Source: Azospirillum cavernae
GTDB taxonomy: Bacteria; Pseudomonadota; Alphaproteobacteria; Azospirillales; Azospirillaceae
Direction: 5' to 3'
Length of the DNA: 64,000 nt
Assembly (NCBI RefSeq): GCF_003590795.1
Contig: NZ_QYUL01000001.1
Coordinates: forward strand, 2,249,001-2,313,000
Shown: one piece after another, positions 17,033-26,753 of the stretch
How the letters are laid out: every line of letters begins with the position of its first letter
Numbering within the stretch: the stretch's first letter is position 1
The notes under the pieces: generated by a model
The model's input: the letters and a program-made list of their open reading frames with translations, nothing else
The model's database searches: none
What the model was told of the DNA's origin: nothing
Position numbers and translations under genes: made by a program

Positions 17033-19135
17033 TCACCGCACATCCACCAGGGCGCTGTCGCTGCGCCCATCCGCGTCCAGCACGGTGACGCGCACCGGCC
17101 CCGGTCCTTCGGGCCGCCACACCACCTCGCGGGCGATGGGCGACAGGGCGATGCGCCGCCCGTCGATCAACCAGGACAGCGGACGCCGCCCGCCCGTGGC
17201 CGAGAAGGTCAGCGGATCGGCCCGGCCATCCGGCCCCAACGCCTCCACCACCATGTCGCCGCCGGGAAACACCAGCCGCAGCCGGTCGGGTTGGCGCACT
17301 CCAACCGCTTGCCCGGACTCGCCCGCCTGCAAACGGCGCAGCAGCTCCGGCGGCGCTTCGGCGGTGACGGGACCGGCGGGACGGCCACGGTCGGCGGGCA
17401 GCAGATCGAACAGTTGGAACAGCAGCGGGGCCGCCGTGTTGCGGCCATAGCGGTCGGGGCTGGGCGTGCCGTCCGGGCGACCGACCCAGACGCCGACGGT
17501 GTAACGCTCCGTCACGCCAAAGGCCCAGGCGTCGCGAAAGCCGTAGCTGGTCCCCGTCTTCAGGGCGATGGGACCGGCCCCGCGCAACGCCTGCGCCTGG
17601 ACGATTCCGGGCGGCGGCGGGGAGCCTTCCAGAATCGCCCGCACCTGCTGCGCCGCCGAGGGGGAGAGCAGCCGGACGCCCCCCTCTTCCGCCGCGTCGG
17701 GCTGAAGCCGCAGCGGGGCGACCATGCCGCCGCGCGCCAAGCCGCTGTAGAGCGTCGTCATGTCCCACAAATTGATCGACGCGCCGCCCAGCGCCACCGG
17801 CAGCCCCGGAACCGCGTTGCGCGACGGCAGAACCAGCCGCGCCCCGACCCGACGCAGCGCGTCGGCGAAGCGCAGCGGCCCGACCCGGTCGAGCACCAGC
17901 ACCGCCGGGATGTTCAGCGAGCGCTGCAACGCCTCCTCGATGGTCAGATCGCCGGTGAATCCCCGGTCGAAGTTGCGCGGGGCGTAATCGCCAAAGCGGG
18001 TGGAGACGTCGGCCACTTGGGTCAAGGGGTGGATCAGGCCATCGTCAAAGCCCAGCCCATAGATGAAGGGTTTCAGCGCCGACCCCGGCGAGCGCACCGC
18101 CCGCACCATGTCGATCGGGCCGCGCCGGTCCTCGTCCAGCGCGTCGGAACTGCCGAGATAGGCCAGAACCGCGCGGGTCCGGTTGTCCACCACCAGCGCC
18201 GCCATCCCGGCCCGCTGGTTCAGCGGCGCGACCTCCCGCCGGGCCAGCGCCTCGACCGCCCGTTGCAGCCCGCCATCCACGGTCGTCGTCAGGATCGTTT
18301 CGCCGGAGCGCCGCGCCCGCAGCGCGTCGGCCAGATGGGGGGCGGAGGCGGGCAGCGGTTGGCGGACCGACGGAACCGGCTCCGTCTTCGCCTCCGCCGC
18401 CGCTTTGGCCGAGAGAGCGCCCGCTTCGACCGCGCGGTCCAGCACCTTGTCGCGCGCTATCCGCGCCCGTTCGGGGAAACGGTCGGCGCGCAAACGGCTC
18501 GGCGATTGCGGCAGCGCGACCAGCAAGGCGGCCTCCGCCGCGTCCAGCTCGGTCGGCGCTTTGCCGAACAGGGTGAGCGCGGCGGCGCGGACGCCCTCGA
18601 CGTTGCCGCCATAGGGGGCCAGCGTCAGATACATCCCCAAAATCGCCCGCTTGTCGTAGCGCCATTCCAATTGCGCGGCGCGCGCCGCCTCGATCAGCTT
18701 GGCCGACAGGCTGCGTGGGCGCGGCTCCAACAGGCGGGCGACCTGCATGGTCAGGGTGGACGCCCCCGACACCACCCGCCCGGCCCCGAGATTCTGGCCG
18801 AACGCGCGGAGCGCCGCCAGCGGATCAACCCCGGCGTGGCGGTAGAAGCGCCGATCCTCATAGGCCAGCAGCAGATCGAGGAACAGCGGGGCGACCGCGT
18901 CGGCCTCGACCGGCAAGCGCCACGCCCCGGCGGCGTTGGTGTAGACGCGCAGGGGCTGGCCGCTGCGGTCGGCCACCGTCACCGACAGATCGGCCAACCG
19001 CTCCAGCGGCGGCGGACACAGCCGGTCGAGCAGCAGCGCCGCGCCCGCCAGCCCGCCGACCGACAGAACGGCCAGCGCCGCGACGACGCGGCCACGGCGC
19101 CGCAAACCCCACCCGCGCAAACCCCAGCCCGGCAA
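17033..19135 (-). CDS. pbpC: Penicillin-binding protein 1C (bifunctional glycosyltransferase/transpeptidase)
   Basis: 700 residues. A short cytoplasmic tail and one membrane helix (VVAALAVLSVGGLAGAALLL) precede a GT51 glycosyltransferase domain (AYEDRRFYRHAGVDP near 95, SGASTLTMQVARLL near 125). The transpeptidase domain has SxxK in SALKPF near 352, SLN near 405 and KTGTS near 526, so all catalytic motifs are present. The C-terminus is the small BiPBP_C domain typical of PBP1c. It lies 3 bp downstream of the alpha-2-macroglobulin gene, the known pbpC-yfhM pairing, whose products may act together in envelope repair or defence. Confidence 0.95.
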   Translation of the reverse strand: MPGWGLRGWGLRRRGRVVAALAVLSVGGLAGAALLLDRLCPPPLERLADLSVTVADRSGQPLRVYTNAAGAWRLPVEADAVAPLFLDLLLAYEDRRFYRHAGVDPLAALRAFGQNLGAGRVVSGASTLTMQVARLLEPRPRSLSAKLIEAARAAQLEWRYDKRAILGMYLTLAPYGGNVEGVRAAALTLFGKAPTELDAAEAALLVALPQSPSRLRADRFPERARIARDKVLDRAVEAGALSAKAAAEAKTEPVPSVRQPLPASAPHLADALRARRSGETILTTTVDGGLQRAVEALARREVAPLNQRAGMAALVVDNRTRAVLAYLGSSDALDEDRRGPIDMVRAVRSPGSALKPFIYGLGFDDGLIHPLTQVADVSTRFGDYAPRNFDRGFTGDLTIEEALQRSLNIPAVLVLDRVGPLRFADALRRVGARLVLPSRNAVPGLPVALGGASINLWDMTTLYSGLARGGMVAPLRLQPDAAEEGGVRLLSPSAAQQVRAILEGSPPPPGIVQAQALRGAGPIALKTGTSYGFRDAWAFGVTERYTVGVWVGRPDGTPSPDRYGRNTAAPLLFQLFDLLPADRGRPAGPVTAEAPPELLRRLQAGESGQAVGVRQPDRLRLVFPGGDMVVEALGPDGRADPLTFSATGGRRPLSWLIDGRRIALSPIAREVVWRPEGPGPVRVTVLDADGRSDSALVDVR

Positions 19136-19138
19136 GCC

Positions 19139-22100
19139 TCACTCCGCCGGATGCACGGTGATCCGCCCGACGGCTTGGCGGGCGAAGAAGCGCGGCTTGT
19201 ACATGTCCTCCACCGACGCGCCGGGCAGCTCATAGACGCCCGGCGTCACGGCGCGGACGATGAAGGCCAGCTTGAAGGACGCCGCCTCTTCCGTCAGATC
19301 GAGCGCGGCGACGAAACGGTCGTCGCGGGCCTCCACGCTGTCGGGAAAGGTCAGCTTGTCCAACCACGGCAAGTCATCCGTTCCGCCCGCCCCCAGCTTG
19401 GCGTTTTCAATCTCCCAACCGGCGGGCAGCGGGTGGGTGATCGCCAGTTGGTGAAACAGCTTGGTGTTGGCCTCCCCCTCCAGCACGACGACGAAGACGT
19501 CGTTCTGGCGAATCGTGTCGAGATTCAGCGGCTCGCCCTTGCGGGTGAAGAAGTTGCGCTTCACGCGCAGCCCCTCGCGCGCCGCCGGTTGGGCGACGGT
19601 CGGAACGCCCGACAGCGACACCGCTTGCCACAGCGGCGCGCTTCCACTGTTGACCACCGGCAGCCCGGCGGTCAGTTGCGCCAGGGTGGGCCGCAGATCG
19701 ACCCGCGCGCCCGCGCGCTTCTCGCCGTTGGGCAAGGTCACGCTGACGCTGGACGGCGCGCCGCGCGCCAGCGCCTCGGCGGCCAGCACCGCCCAGGCCT
19801 TTTCCTGCGTGTTGGTGCGGTTGACGGCGAGGTCGGACGCGGGCAGCCGGTCAAGCAAGGCGGGCAGCCGCTTGCCGGTCATGCCGACCTCCGACGCCAG
19901 CACGATCAGCGCCGCCGCGTCGCGGATGGTGGAGCCGTAATCGACGTTCCATTCGGCGCGGGCCAGATGATCGACGGCGGAATCAAAGGCGCTCGCCGCC
20001 CGTTCGCCGTCGCCCATGCGGGCCAACGCCGCCCCCAACTGCCCCTTGGCCAGCGGCGTCGGCAGCTTGTCGATGGCGGTGTCGTGCAGGTAGCGCGCCG
20101 GTCCGGGCAGCGACACCCCACCCAACGCCAGCGCGTGCAGGGCGTAGGCGCGCACCGCCAGTTCCGCCGGTTCGCTGGCCGACGCGATGGCCCGCTTGCG
20201 CAGCCAGCCAAGCGCGTCGTTCAGCGGCTTGTCGGGAACCGCGTTGCCCTTTTGCTTGGCGCGAATCAGGAACTCCGTCGCGTAGGCGGTCAGCCATTCG
20301 TCGGCCTCGCTCTGGGCGCTCCACAGGCCAAACGCGCCGTCGAAGCGCTGCTTGTCGAGCGTGCGCGACACCGCCTGTTGCACGCGGCCGTCCAACCCGT
20401 CGTCGGGCTTGCGGTCGGCCCCCAAGGCCAGCTCGACGTCGCGCACCGCCAGCAGCGGCAGGGCGCGGCTGACCGTCTGCTCCAGGCAGCCGAACGGATA
20501 GCGGTCGAGCGCGCGCAAAATGCCGCCGACGTCGAAGGGCGGCGCGTTGCTGAAGCTGACCGACCAACCCGCCGTTCCCGGCACATAGGCGGCCAAATCA
20601 GCCGCGCTGAAGCGCATGGTGTCGCCGGGGGGAACCTGCCGGGTGACGAGTTGCGTCTCCACCGCGCGCGCCGGGCGGACGGTGATGGCGTAGTCGTGCG
20701 TCACCGCCAGATTGTCCGGCCCGGCCACCGCCAACGACACATGACCGATTCCCGCCCCCACCCCCTTCAGGGGCAGGATCAGCGTCTTGCGTTCCCCCTT
20801 CGCCAGCGCGACCGACAGCGCGCCGCCGTCGACCGACACGGCGTCGCGGCCCGTCACGGTGACGGCGTAGGTTCCGGCGGCGGCCTCGACATTGTGCAGC
20901 GACAGCGTCACCCGGCTGTCGTCGCCGGGGGCGAGGAAGCGCGGCGTCACGGCGTCGGCCACCAGCGGATCGCGCACCGTCACCGGCCCCGCCGCCGACC
21001 CGATCCGGCTGCGGCTGTAGGCCACCGCCATCAGGCGCAACTCGCCGTTGAAGTCCGGCACGTCGAAGGCGATGCGGGCGGTTCCGTCCGGCCCGACCTT
21101 CACCGGCCCCTGGAACAGCGACACCACGGTGAAGGGCACCACCGGCAGCCCGACGCCGCTGGAATCGCCGCCCTGGCGCAGCGCGCCGAACGGCCCGTCC
21201 AGCGCGTCGATCAGATGGCCGTAATCGTCGCGAATGTCCAAACCCAGCGTGCGCTTGCCGTAGAAATGCTTGGCGGGCTGCGGGCTGACGAAATCGGTCA
21301 GCCGCAGGATCCCCTCATCCACAGCGGCGAGCGTGACGTAGACATCCTCCGCCGCGCCCTCGCCGGGCCGCGTCGGCTTGACGCTGACCCCGACCTCCAG
21401 ACGGCTGCGCGGGCGGATCGTCGCCGGGGCGTCCAGCGCCACGTCGAGCGTGCGCACCGCCGGATCAATCCCGACCCAGGCGACGCCGACGGCGCGCACC
21501 GGCTGGCGCTCCTTGCCCGTCACCGGCGGACGGAAGACCGTGGCGGTCACATAGGCGCCCGGCCCCCAGGCGGCGTTGACCGGAACCTCCACCGTCGCCC
21601 CGTCGGCGGGAACGCTGATGTTGCGGACCTCGAACAGCCGGTCGGTCGCCACGGTCAACAACACCTCTCCCGCGAAGGGCGGGGTGATGCGGACGCGCGC
21701 GGTGTCGCCAGGGCTGTAGGCGGGCTTGTCGGTGGCGATCTCCAGCTTGTCCGGCGTGTTGCCGCTGTCATCCTCGTTCTGCCAACCGGCGGCGAAGCGG
21801 TAGGAGGTGGCGACGCCCGCCGCCTTGTCCGTCACCTCGATCCGGTAACGCCCGAACTCCCGCCGTCCCAGCGCCAGAGTCACCGGCTTGTCCGCCGTCG
21901 CCGCGATGGTCCCCGACGACAGCGGCACGTTGCGCGTCACCGCGTTGTAGCTGTAACGGCCATTTTGCCGATACCATTGGTAGCTGACCCGCTCCTCCAC
22001 CAACTCCCAGCTCAGATTGGGCTTGGCGATGGCGGAGCCGTCGGGGGCCAGCGCGACCAGATCGAAGCTCGCCTCCTGCCCCTCGCCGATCCGGCCATCG

Positions 22101-24373
22101 GAAAAGCGCGGGCGCAGGCCGATGGCGTGCGCCTTGGCGCGGATGGGAACCGTCACCGCCTTGTGGACCGGGCGCCCGCCCGGCTCCGACAAGGCGACGC
22201 GGATCTCCGCGCGCAGCGGGCGGGTGGTGTCGGGCAGCGAGGGCAGCGCCACGGCGACGCGCGATTGCCCTAGCCCGTCCGTCACCGGAAACTCCAGCGT
22301 GTCGAGCTTGGACTCCACCGTCTCCTGCGTCCGTCCGAAGCGGTAATCCTTATAGGCCGGGTACGGCGTCGGGTCGGGCTGGATCGCCACCTCCGCCGTG
22401 CCGGACAGACCGGCGGCGGGCGGGCCGTAGAGGAAACGCCCGTTGGCGACCACCTCGAACGGTTGGCCCGGCGTGAGGACCGGCGCGCTGGCGGTCAAAT
22501 CGAGCGCCAGCTTGACCGGGACGAAATCCTCCACCTGGAAGGCGCCGCGCCCGACCGGCTCGCCCTTTGGGTCGCCATAGACCAGCACCTGCCAACCGCC
22601 CAGCGGCGCCGTGCGCGACAGGGTCAGCGGCAGGAAGAAGCCGCCCGCCGCCTGCCCGGTCAGCGGGCCGGAGAAATACTCAGTGCCGCTGGGGCGCAAA
22701 ATCTTGACGGTCAGCGGGAAATTCTCCACCGCCTCGGTCTTGTCGTCGCGCAGCAGGATCGACAGATTGACCGTCTCGCCCTGCCGGTACACGCCACGGT
22801 CGGCGTAGACGAAGGCGTCCATCGGACCCGGCGCGGCGCGCCCGCCGACCCCACGGTCGCTGAGGTCGAAGGCCGCCCCGGTCAGATCCTGCATGGCGAA
22901 ATCGGCGCCGAGATAGGCCATCGCCATGTCCGGCGTGTTGCCGCCGGTCTTCAGCAGCCCCGGCGCGAAGCGCGCCCGGCCCAACTCGTCCGTCGTCGCG
23001 CGGGCCAGTTCGGCGTTGTTGCGGGCGACCAACGCCACCTCGACCCCGGCCAGCGGCTTGGCCGTGCCGTAGGAGCGGGCGAAAACGGTCAGCCCATCGG
23101 CGCCGCGATAGCTGGTCAAGCCGATGTCGGACACCAGCACCCATTGCGTCGCCAGATCGTTCCAGGGGTCGCTCGGCTCCACGTCGGTGGGTTGGGCGGT
23201 GACGGCGTAGAGGCCGGGTTTGGGCTGCTCGCCCACGGCCTGCCGGAAGGGCAAGGCCGATTGGGTCTGACGGTTGCGCTCGCCCTTCACCTCCAACGAG
23301 CCGGACCACACCAGCTCGCCGTTGCGGTCGGCCAGAGTTTCGGCGGAATTGCTGGTCAGCGGGTTGAACAGCCGCCCGTCGGCCATGCCGGGAACCAGCG
23401 CCCGGTCGGTGACGCGGTAGACCGACACCGCCAGCTTGTCCGTGTTGACCGAGACGATGGGGATGCCGTCCGGCCCGCTGCGCGGCAGGATGAAGGCCGA
23501 TCCCTTGAAGGCGACCATCGGCGAGCGATCCGGCACGCGGACGCGCTGGGTCTCCTCGGCCTTCTGCTCCACCCCATCCTCGCCGGGCAGGCCCTGGCGC
23601 AGGGTGACGGCGTAGCTGGCGCCATGGGCGACGCCGCGCAGGCAGAGCGTGTTGTCGCGCGCGTCCACTGACAGCTTGGTCGGCGGCTCCACCCGCAGAT
23701 AATCGTCAAAGCGCACGCCCTTGCGCGTGCTGAGCCGGTCGGAGAATTGGAAGCAGACCCGCGCCGCCGCGTCGTCCGAATTGACGGTGACGTCGCGCAG
23801 CGTCAGCCCGGCCTTGCGGCGCAGGGCGATCCAGCGCTCCTCCAGCTTCGGGGCCAGCGCGTCGAGAACGCCCGGCTCCAGCTTGTCCGCCATGGCGCGG
23901 ATGGCCCCCAGCGCCTTGGCCGCCTCGTCCGGCTTGCCGAACGACTCGTCCATCAGCGCGGCGACGCGCAGCAGAACCCCGACCCGCTCATCGTCCTTCG
24001 GCTCGCCGATCCCGGCCTGAACGGCGCTTTGCAGCGCGCGGTCCTTGTTGGGGGTCGGCAGCGCCATCCAGGCGGCGCTCAACTCCAGCCAGACCGACGG
24101 GCTGGCCGCGCCGTTGATGATCGCCTGCTCGTATTTCGGCACGGCGGCGGCGCCGTCCTTGCGGGCCATGGCGGCGCGCGCCTGCTTCAGCGCCGCCTCG
24201 CTGACCTGCGGGGCGGGCTGCGGCGGAGCCTTGGCCGTCAGGCCACCGACATAAAGCGTGGTGTCGACCCAGTTCGGCACCGCGTAGGGCTGCCGTTCGG
24301 AGGCAAGGGAGGGAACGGCGGTCGAGAGGGCCATCGCCATCACGACCCACGCCAAAGTCAGCAACCGCCTCAT
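19139..24373 (-). CDS. Bacterial alpha-2-macroglobulin (YfhM-like), thioester-containing
   Basis: 1744-residue secreted periplasmic protein of the bacterial A2M family, large protease-trapping molecules. The N-terminus is a signal peptide (LLTLAWVVMAMALSTAVPSL, cut near SLAS) with no lipobox, so it is soluble or peripheral rather than a lipoprotein as in E. coli. MG-type beta domains fill the first ~1200 residues. The thioester motif CLEQ is intact near residue 1292 (YPFGCLEQTVSRALPLL), followed by the alpha-helical toroid domain (residues ~1300-1520). The stop is three bases before the pbpC start, so the two genes form one operon. Confidence 0.95.
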   Translation of the reverse strand: MRRLLTLAWVVMAMALSTAVPSLASERQPYAVPNWVDTTLYVGGLTAKAPPQPAPQVSEAALKQARAAMARKDGAAAVPKYEQAIINGAASPSVWLELSAAWMALPTPNKDRALQSAVQAGIGEPKDDERVGVLLRVAALMDESFGKPDEAAKALGAIRAMADKLEPGVLDALAPKLEERWIALRRKAGLTLRDVTVNSDDAAARVCFQFSDRLSTRKGVRFDDYLRVEPPTKLSVDARDNTLCLRGVAHGASYAVTLRQGLPGEDGVEQKAEETQRVRVPDRSPMVAFKGSAFILPRSGPDGIPIVSVNTDKLAVSVYRVTDRALVPGMADGRLFNPLTSNSAETLADRNGELVWSGSLEVKGERNRQTQSALPFRQAVGEQPKPGLYAVTAQPTDVEPSDPWNDLATQWVLVSDIGLTSYRGADGLTVFARSYGTAKPLAGVEVALVARNNAELARATTDELGRARFAPGLLKTGGNTPDMAMAYLGADFAMQDLTGAAFDLSDRGVGGRAAPGPMDAFVYADRGVYRQGETVNLSILLRDDKTEAVENFPLTVKILRPSGTEYFSGPLTGQAAGGFFLPLTLSRTAPLGGWQVLVYGDPKGEPVGRGAFQVEDFVPVKLALDLTASAPVLTPGQPFEVVANGRFLYGPPAAGLSGTAEVAIQPDPTPYPAYKDYRFGRTQETVESKLDTLEFPVTDGLGQSRVAVALPSLPDTTRPLRAEIRVALSEPGGRPVHKAVTVPIRAKAHAIGLRPRFSDGRIGEGQEASFDLVALAPDGSAIAKPNLSWELVEERVSYQWYRQNGRYSYNAVTRNVPLSSGTIAATADKPVTLALGRREFGRYRIEVTDKAAGVATSYRFAAGWQNEDDSGNTPDKLEIATDKPAYSPGDTARVRITPPFAGEVLLTVATDRLFEVRNISVPADGATVEVPVNAAWGPGAYVTATVFRPPVTGKERQPVRAVGVAWVGIDPAVRTLDVALDAPATIRPRSRLEVGVSVKPTRPGEGAAEDVYVTLAAVDEGILRLTDFVSPQPAKHFYGKRTLGLDIRDDYGHLIDALDGPFGALRQGGDSSGVGLPVVPFTVVSLFQGPVKVGPDGTARIAFDVPDFNGELRLMAVAYSRSRIGSAAGPVTVRDPLVADAVTPRFLAPGDDSRVTLSLHNVEAAAGTYAVTVTGRDAVSVDGGALSVALAKGERKTLILPLKGVGAGIGHVSLAVAGPDNLAVTHDYAITVRPARAVETQLVTRQVPPGDTMRFSAADLAAYVPGTAGWSVSFSNAPPFDVGGILRALDRYPFGCLEQTVSRALPLLAVRDVELALGADRKPDDGLDGRVQQAVSRTLDKQRFDGAFGLWSAQSEADEWLTAYATEFLIRAKQKGNAVPDKPLNDALGWLRKRAIASASEPAELAVRAYALHALALGGVSLPGPARYLHDTAIDKLPTPLAKGQLGAALARMGDGERAASAFDSAVDHLARAEWNVDYGSTIRDAAALIVLASEVGMTGKRLPALLDRLPASDLAVNRTNTQEKAWAVLAAEALARGAPSSVSVTLPNGEKRAGARVDLRPTLAQLTAGLPVVNSGSAPLWQAVSLSGVPTVAQPAAREGLRVKRNFFTRKGEPLNLDTIRQNDVFVVVLEGEANTKLFHQLAITHPLPAGWEIENAKLGAGGTDDLPWLDKLTFPDSVEARDDRFVAALDLTEEAASFKLAFIVRAVTPGVYELPGASVEDMYKPRFFARQAVGRITVHPAE

Positions 24374-24697
24374 CGCACCGCCCCTGCCCGAATTTGCCGA
24401 TCAGCCCTTATACGCCTGACAACAATCGCTTGACGACAGCGGCGGCGGGCGGATGACCGGATTTCCGCAAGACGGACTGTCCGTCACCCCCGACAGCCGA
24501 CTGTCGGCGGCGGCGGACAGGCGCGCCGCCGTCACGGGCCGTCCCATCCGGTCAAACCACGTCGGTTCAATGGGTTGCACCGTGGGTTGCAAGAACAACC
24601 CATGCGGCATGGTTTTTGCTGCCTACAATCCGCCTTGCGGATGATGGAAACGCCGCCGCAAGGCGCAACGACAAGAACCACCACGCGCGAGGACACC
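24374..24697. other. Intergenic region upstream of the PHB depolymerase gene
   Basis: 324 bp between divergent genes. The main structure is a nested dyad at 24477-24520: outer CTGTCCG/CGGACAG and inner CCGACAG/CTGTCGG, both perfect 7-bp stems. A possible -10 TACAAT is at about 24624, but no good -35 fits it. The dyad could be an operator or an mRNA hairpin; nothing decides between these. Confidence 0.5.
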
Positions 24698-25804
24698 ATG
24701 GGATTGTTGCGAAGCGTCATCGTCGGGGCGTTCTGCGCCGCCGCGTCCTGGATCGCCATTGGCAGCGGGCAAGAGGCCAAGGCGTTGAGCTGCGGAGGCT
24801 TCGCCTACCCGTACTGCCAGGGATCGCAGACGCAATTCGCCGGGGGCTTCGCGCCGGGCGTCGGCTCGGGCGGGTTCGGCGGGGGAAGCTGCACGGCGAC
24901 GCGCACGCCCATCGTGTTCGTCCATGGCAACGGCGACAGCGCCATCGGTTGGGCCAGCCCGGCCAACACGGCGCCCAGCGGCTACGCCGCGCCGGGCCAG
25001 TCGGTGTATGATTACTTCAAGGCCCAGGGCTACAACGACTGCGAGCTGTTCGGCGTCACCTATCTGGATTCCAGCGAGCGCGGGACGCCCGCGCTGAATT
25101 ACCACTCCTCGGCCAAATACGCGATCATCAAGACCTTCATCGACAAGGTGAAGCTCTACACCGGCAAGACGCAGGTGGACGTCGTCGCCCATTCGCTGGG
25201 AACCTCGATGGCGCTGGCGACCTTGAAGACCTACGGCAACTGGTCAAGCGTGCGCCGCTTCGTCAACATCGCGGGCGGGGTGCGCGGTTTGAACTCCTGC
25301 CTCTACACCGGCTACGCCAACGCCTACGCCACCACCTGCGGGTCGGAAAACCTGTTCAACAGCAGTGTTTTCGGCTTCTACCCCGACAGCGGCGTCTATG
25401 GCTATGGCAACAACCGCTGGACCGGCGCCGGGTCGTCGGGCCTGCGCAACCTGCCCGCCGTCGGCGCGACGGTGCAGTTCTACACCATCGGCGCGGGCCA
25501 GCAGGACCAGATCCATTGCTCGACCGCCGCCGGGTGGAGCAGCTGCGCCGCCGGTCCCACCTTCACCGCTCGGTCGAACGTCGTGGCCCAAATCAACATC
25601 GGCGCCGGATCGACGGCGGCGGCCATCGACATGAATCTCAGCGACAATTTGTGGACCAACGCCAACGGCGGCGACACCAACGGCGTCGGCCATTTCAAGG
25701 CGCGCAACAACAGCGCGACCATCATCCACCGGATGCTGACGACCACCTGCGCCGGGCTGTCCTGCGCGTCGGCCTACAGCTTCGGCCCGAAGGTCTCTTA
25801 CTGA
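24698..25804 (+). CDS. phaZ7: Extracellular poly(3-hydroxybutyrate) depolymerase, PhaZ7-like
   Basis: 368-residue secreted hydrolase. The signal peptide is cut after AKA (residue 29), leaving a mature protein that begins LSCGG. From memory of Paucimonas lemoignei PhaZ7, this protein matches throughout, e.g. QTQFAGGFAPGVG, PIVFVHGNGD, YNDCELFGVTYL, SAKYAIIKTFIDKVK and INIGAGS. The catalytic serine sits in AHSLGTS (~165), Asp in AGQQDQ (~270) and His in GVGHFK (~331), equivalent to mature-numbered Ser136, Asp242 and His306. PhaZ7 degrades amorphous PHB. ATG 24698 is chosen because the signal peptide starts there, with GAGGA upstream. The lipase class 2 fold is the fallback assignment. Confidence 0.85.
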   Translation: MGLLRSVIVGAFCAAASWIAIGSGQEAKALSCGGFAYPYCQGSQTQFAGGFAPGVGSGGFGGGSCTATRTPIVFVHGNGDSAIGWASPANTAPSGYAAPGQSVYDYFKAQGYNDCELFGVTYLDSSERGTPALNYHSSAKYAIIKTFIDKVKLYTGKTQVDVVAHSLGTSMALATLKTYGNWSSVRRFVNIAGGVRGLNSCLYTGYANAYATTCGSENLFNSSVFGFYPDSGVYGYGNNRWTGAGSSGLRNLPAVGATVQFYTIGAGQQDQIHCSTAAGWSSCAAGPTFTARSNVVAQINIGAGSTAAAIDMNLSDNLWTNANGGDTNGVGHFKARNNSATIIHRMLTTTCAGLSCASAYSFGPKVSY

Positions 25805-25813
25805 GACTGAAAC

Positions 25814-26725
25814 TTACGCCGCGCCGTCGTCCTCCAGCGCCAGCCGGATAAAGGCCCGTTCGGCGGCGCTGCGGTGACGGTCGCGGTGGCGCAGCAGATG
25901 AAAGGCACGTTCGGGCAGATCCAGCCCGTCCAGCGCCACCACGCGACCGTCGCGCAGCGCGTCGTCCACCACCAGATCGGACAGCACGCTCACCCCCAAA
26001 CCGGCAAGCAGAGCGTGGCGGATCAGCGCGCCGTCGGGCAAGGTCAGGGCGACGGTCAAGGTCGCCGGGTCCAGCCCAACGGCGCGGATCGCCCGCTCAA
26101 ACAAAGCGCGGGTGCCGGAACCGGGTTCGCGCAGAATCCAGCGCGCCGCCGCCAGATCAGCGGGCGACGCCGCGCCCCGCATCGCCGCTCCCTCGGTCGC
26201 CCAGGGATGATCCCGCCCAGCCAGCAGCAACAGCCGGTCGCCGGGAATCGTCTCGGTCATCAAGGCCGGGTCGCTGACCGCGCCCTCGGCGAGGCCCAAC
26301 TCGGCGCGGCCATCGCGCACGGCGTCGGCGACGTCCTGCGTGTTGCCGATGGACAGATCGACGCGGATGCCGGGAAAGGCGGCGGCGAAGCGGGCCAGAC
26401 GCGGCGGCAGCCAGTGATGCCCCACCGTCTGGCTCGCCGCCAAGCGCAGCGCGCCGCGCGTCAGCCCGGTCAGCTCGGCCAGCATCGACCCGGCGTCCTC
26501 GACCTTGCGCAGAATGGCCCGCGCCTCGGTCCGCAGCAGATCCCCGGCGGCGGTCAGCTCCACCCGGCGGCCAATGCGGTCGAACAGCCGCAAGCCATGC
26601 TCGGCCTCCAGCGCGGCGATGGCGGCGCTGACGGCGGGTTGCGACAGGCGCAGGCTTTCCGCCGCGCGGGTGAAGTGCAGAAGATCGGCGACCGTCACGA
26701 AGATCCGCAATTGCTCCAGGGTCAT
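25814..26725 (-). CDS. LysR-family transcriptional regulator (YeiE/CysL-like)
   Basis: 303-residue LysR-type regulator: N-terminal winged helix-turn-helix (LEQLRIFVTVADLLHFTRAAESL then SQPAVSAAIAALE) and C-terminal periplasmic-binding-protein-like effector domain. It lies 28 bp downstream of the yeiH-like gene on the same strand; yeiE-type regulators commonly sit next to yeiH. This suggests it controls yeiH, perhaps in response to a sulfur compound. The frame is open 23 codons further upstream, but the MTLEQLRIF start is typical of the family. Confidence 0.9.
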   Translation of the reverse strand: MTLEQLRIFVTVADLLHFTRAAESLRLSQPAVSAAIAALEAEHGLRLFDRIGRRVELTAAGDLLRTEARAILRKVEDAGSMLAELTGLTRGALRLAASQTVGHHWLPPRLARFAAAFPGIRVDLSIGNTQDVADAVRDGRAELGLAEGAVSDPALMTETIPGDRLLLLAGRDHPWATEGAAMRGAASPADLAAARWILREPGSGTRALFERAIRAVGLDPATLTVALTLPDGALIRHALLAGLGVSVLSDLVVDDALRDGRVVALDGLDLPERAFHLLRHRDRHRSAAERAFIRLALEDDGAA

Positions 26726-26753
26726 CGGCGGCGAACGCTCCACGGGGTTGGCC

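Noticed and set aside
17291-22273. 1660-codon open frame on the plus strand, antisense to pbpC and the alpha-2-macroglobulin gene
   Set aside because: Arg/Gln/His-rich translation without any family motif. It is a GC-bias shadow of the genuine minus-strand genes.
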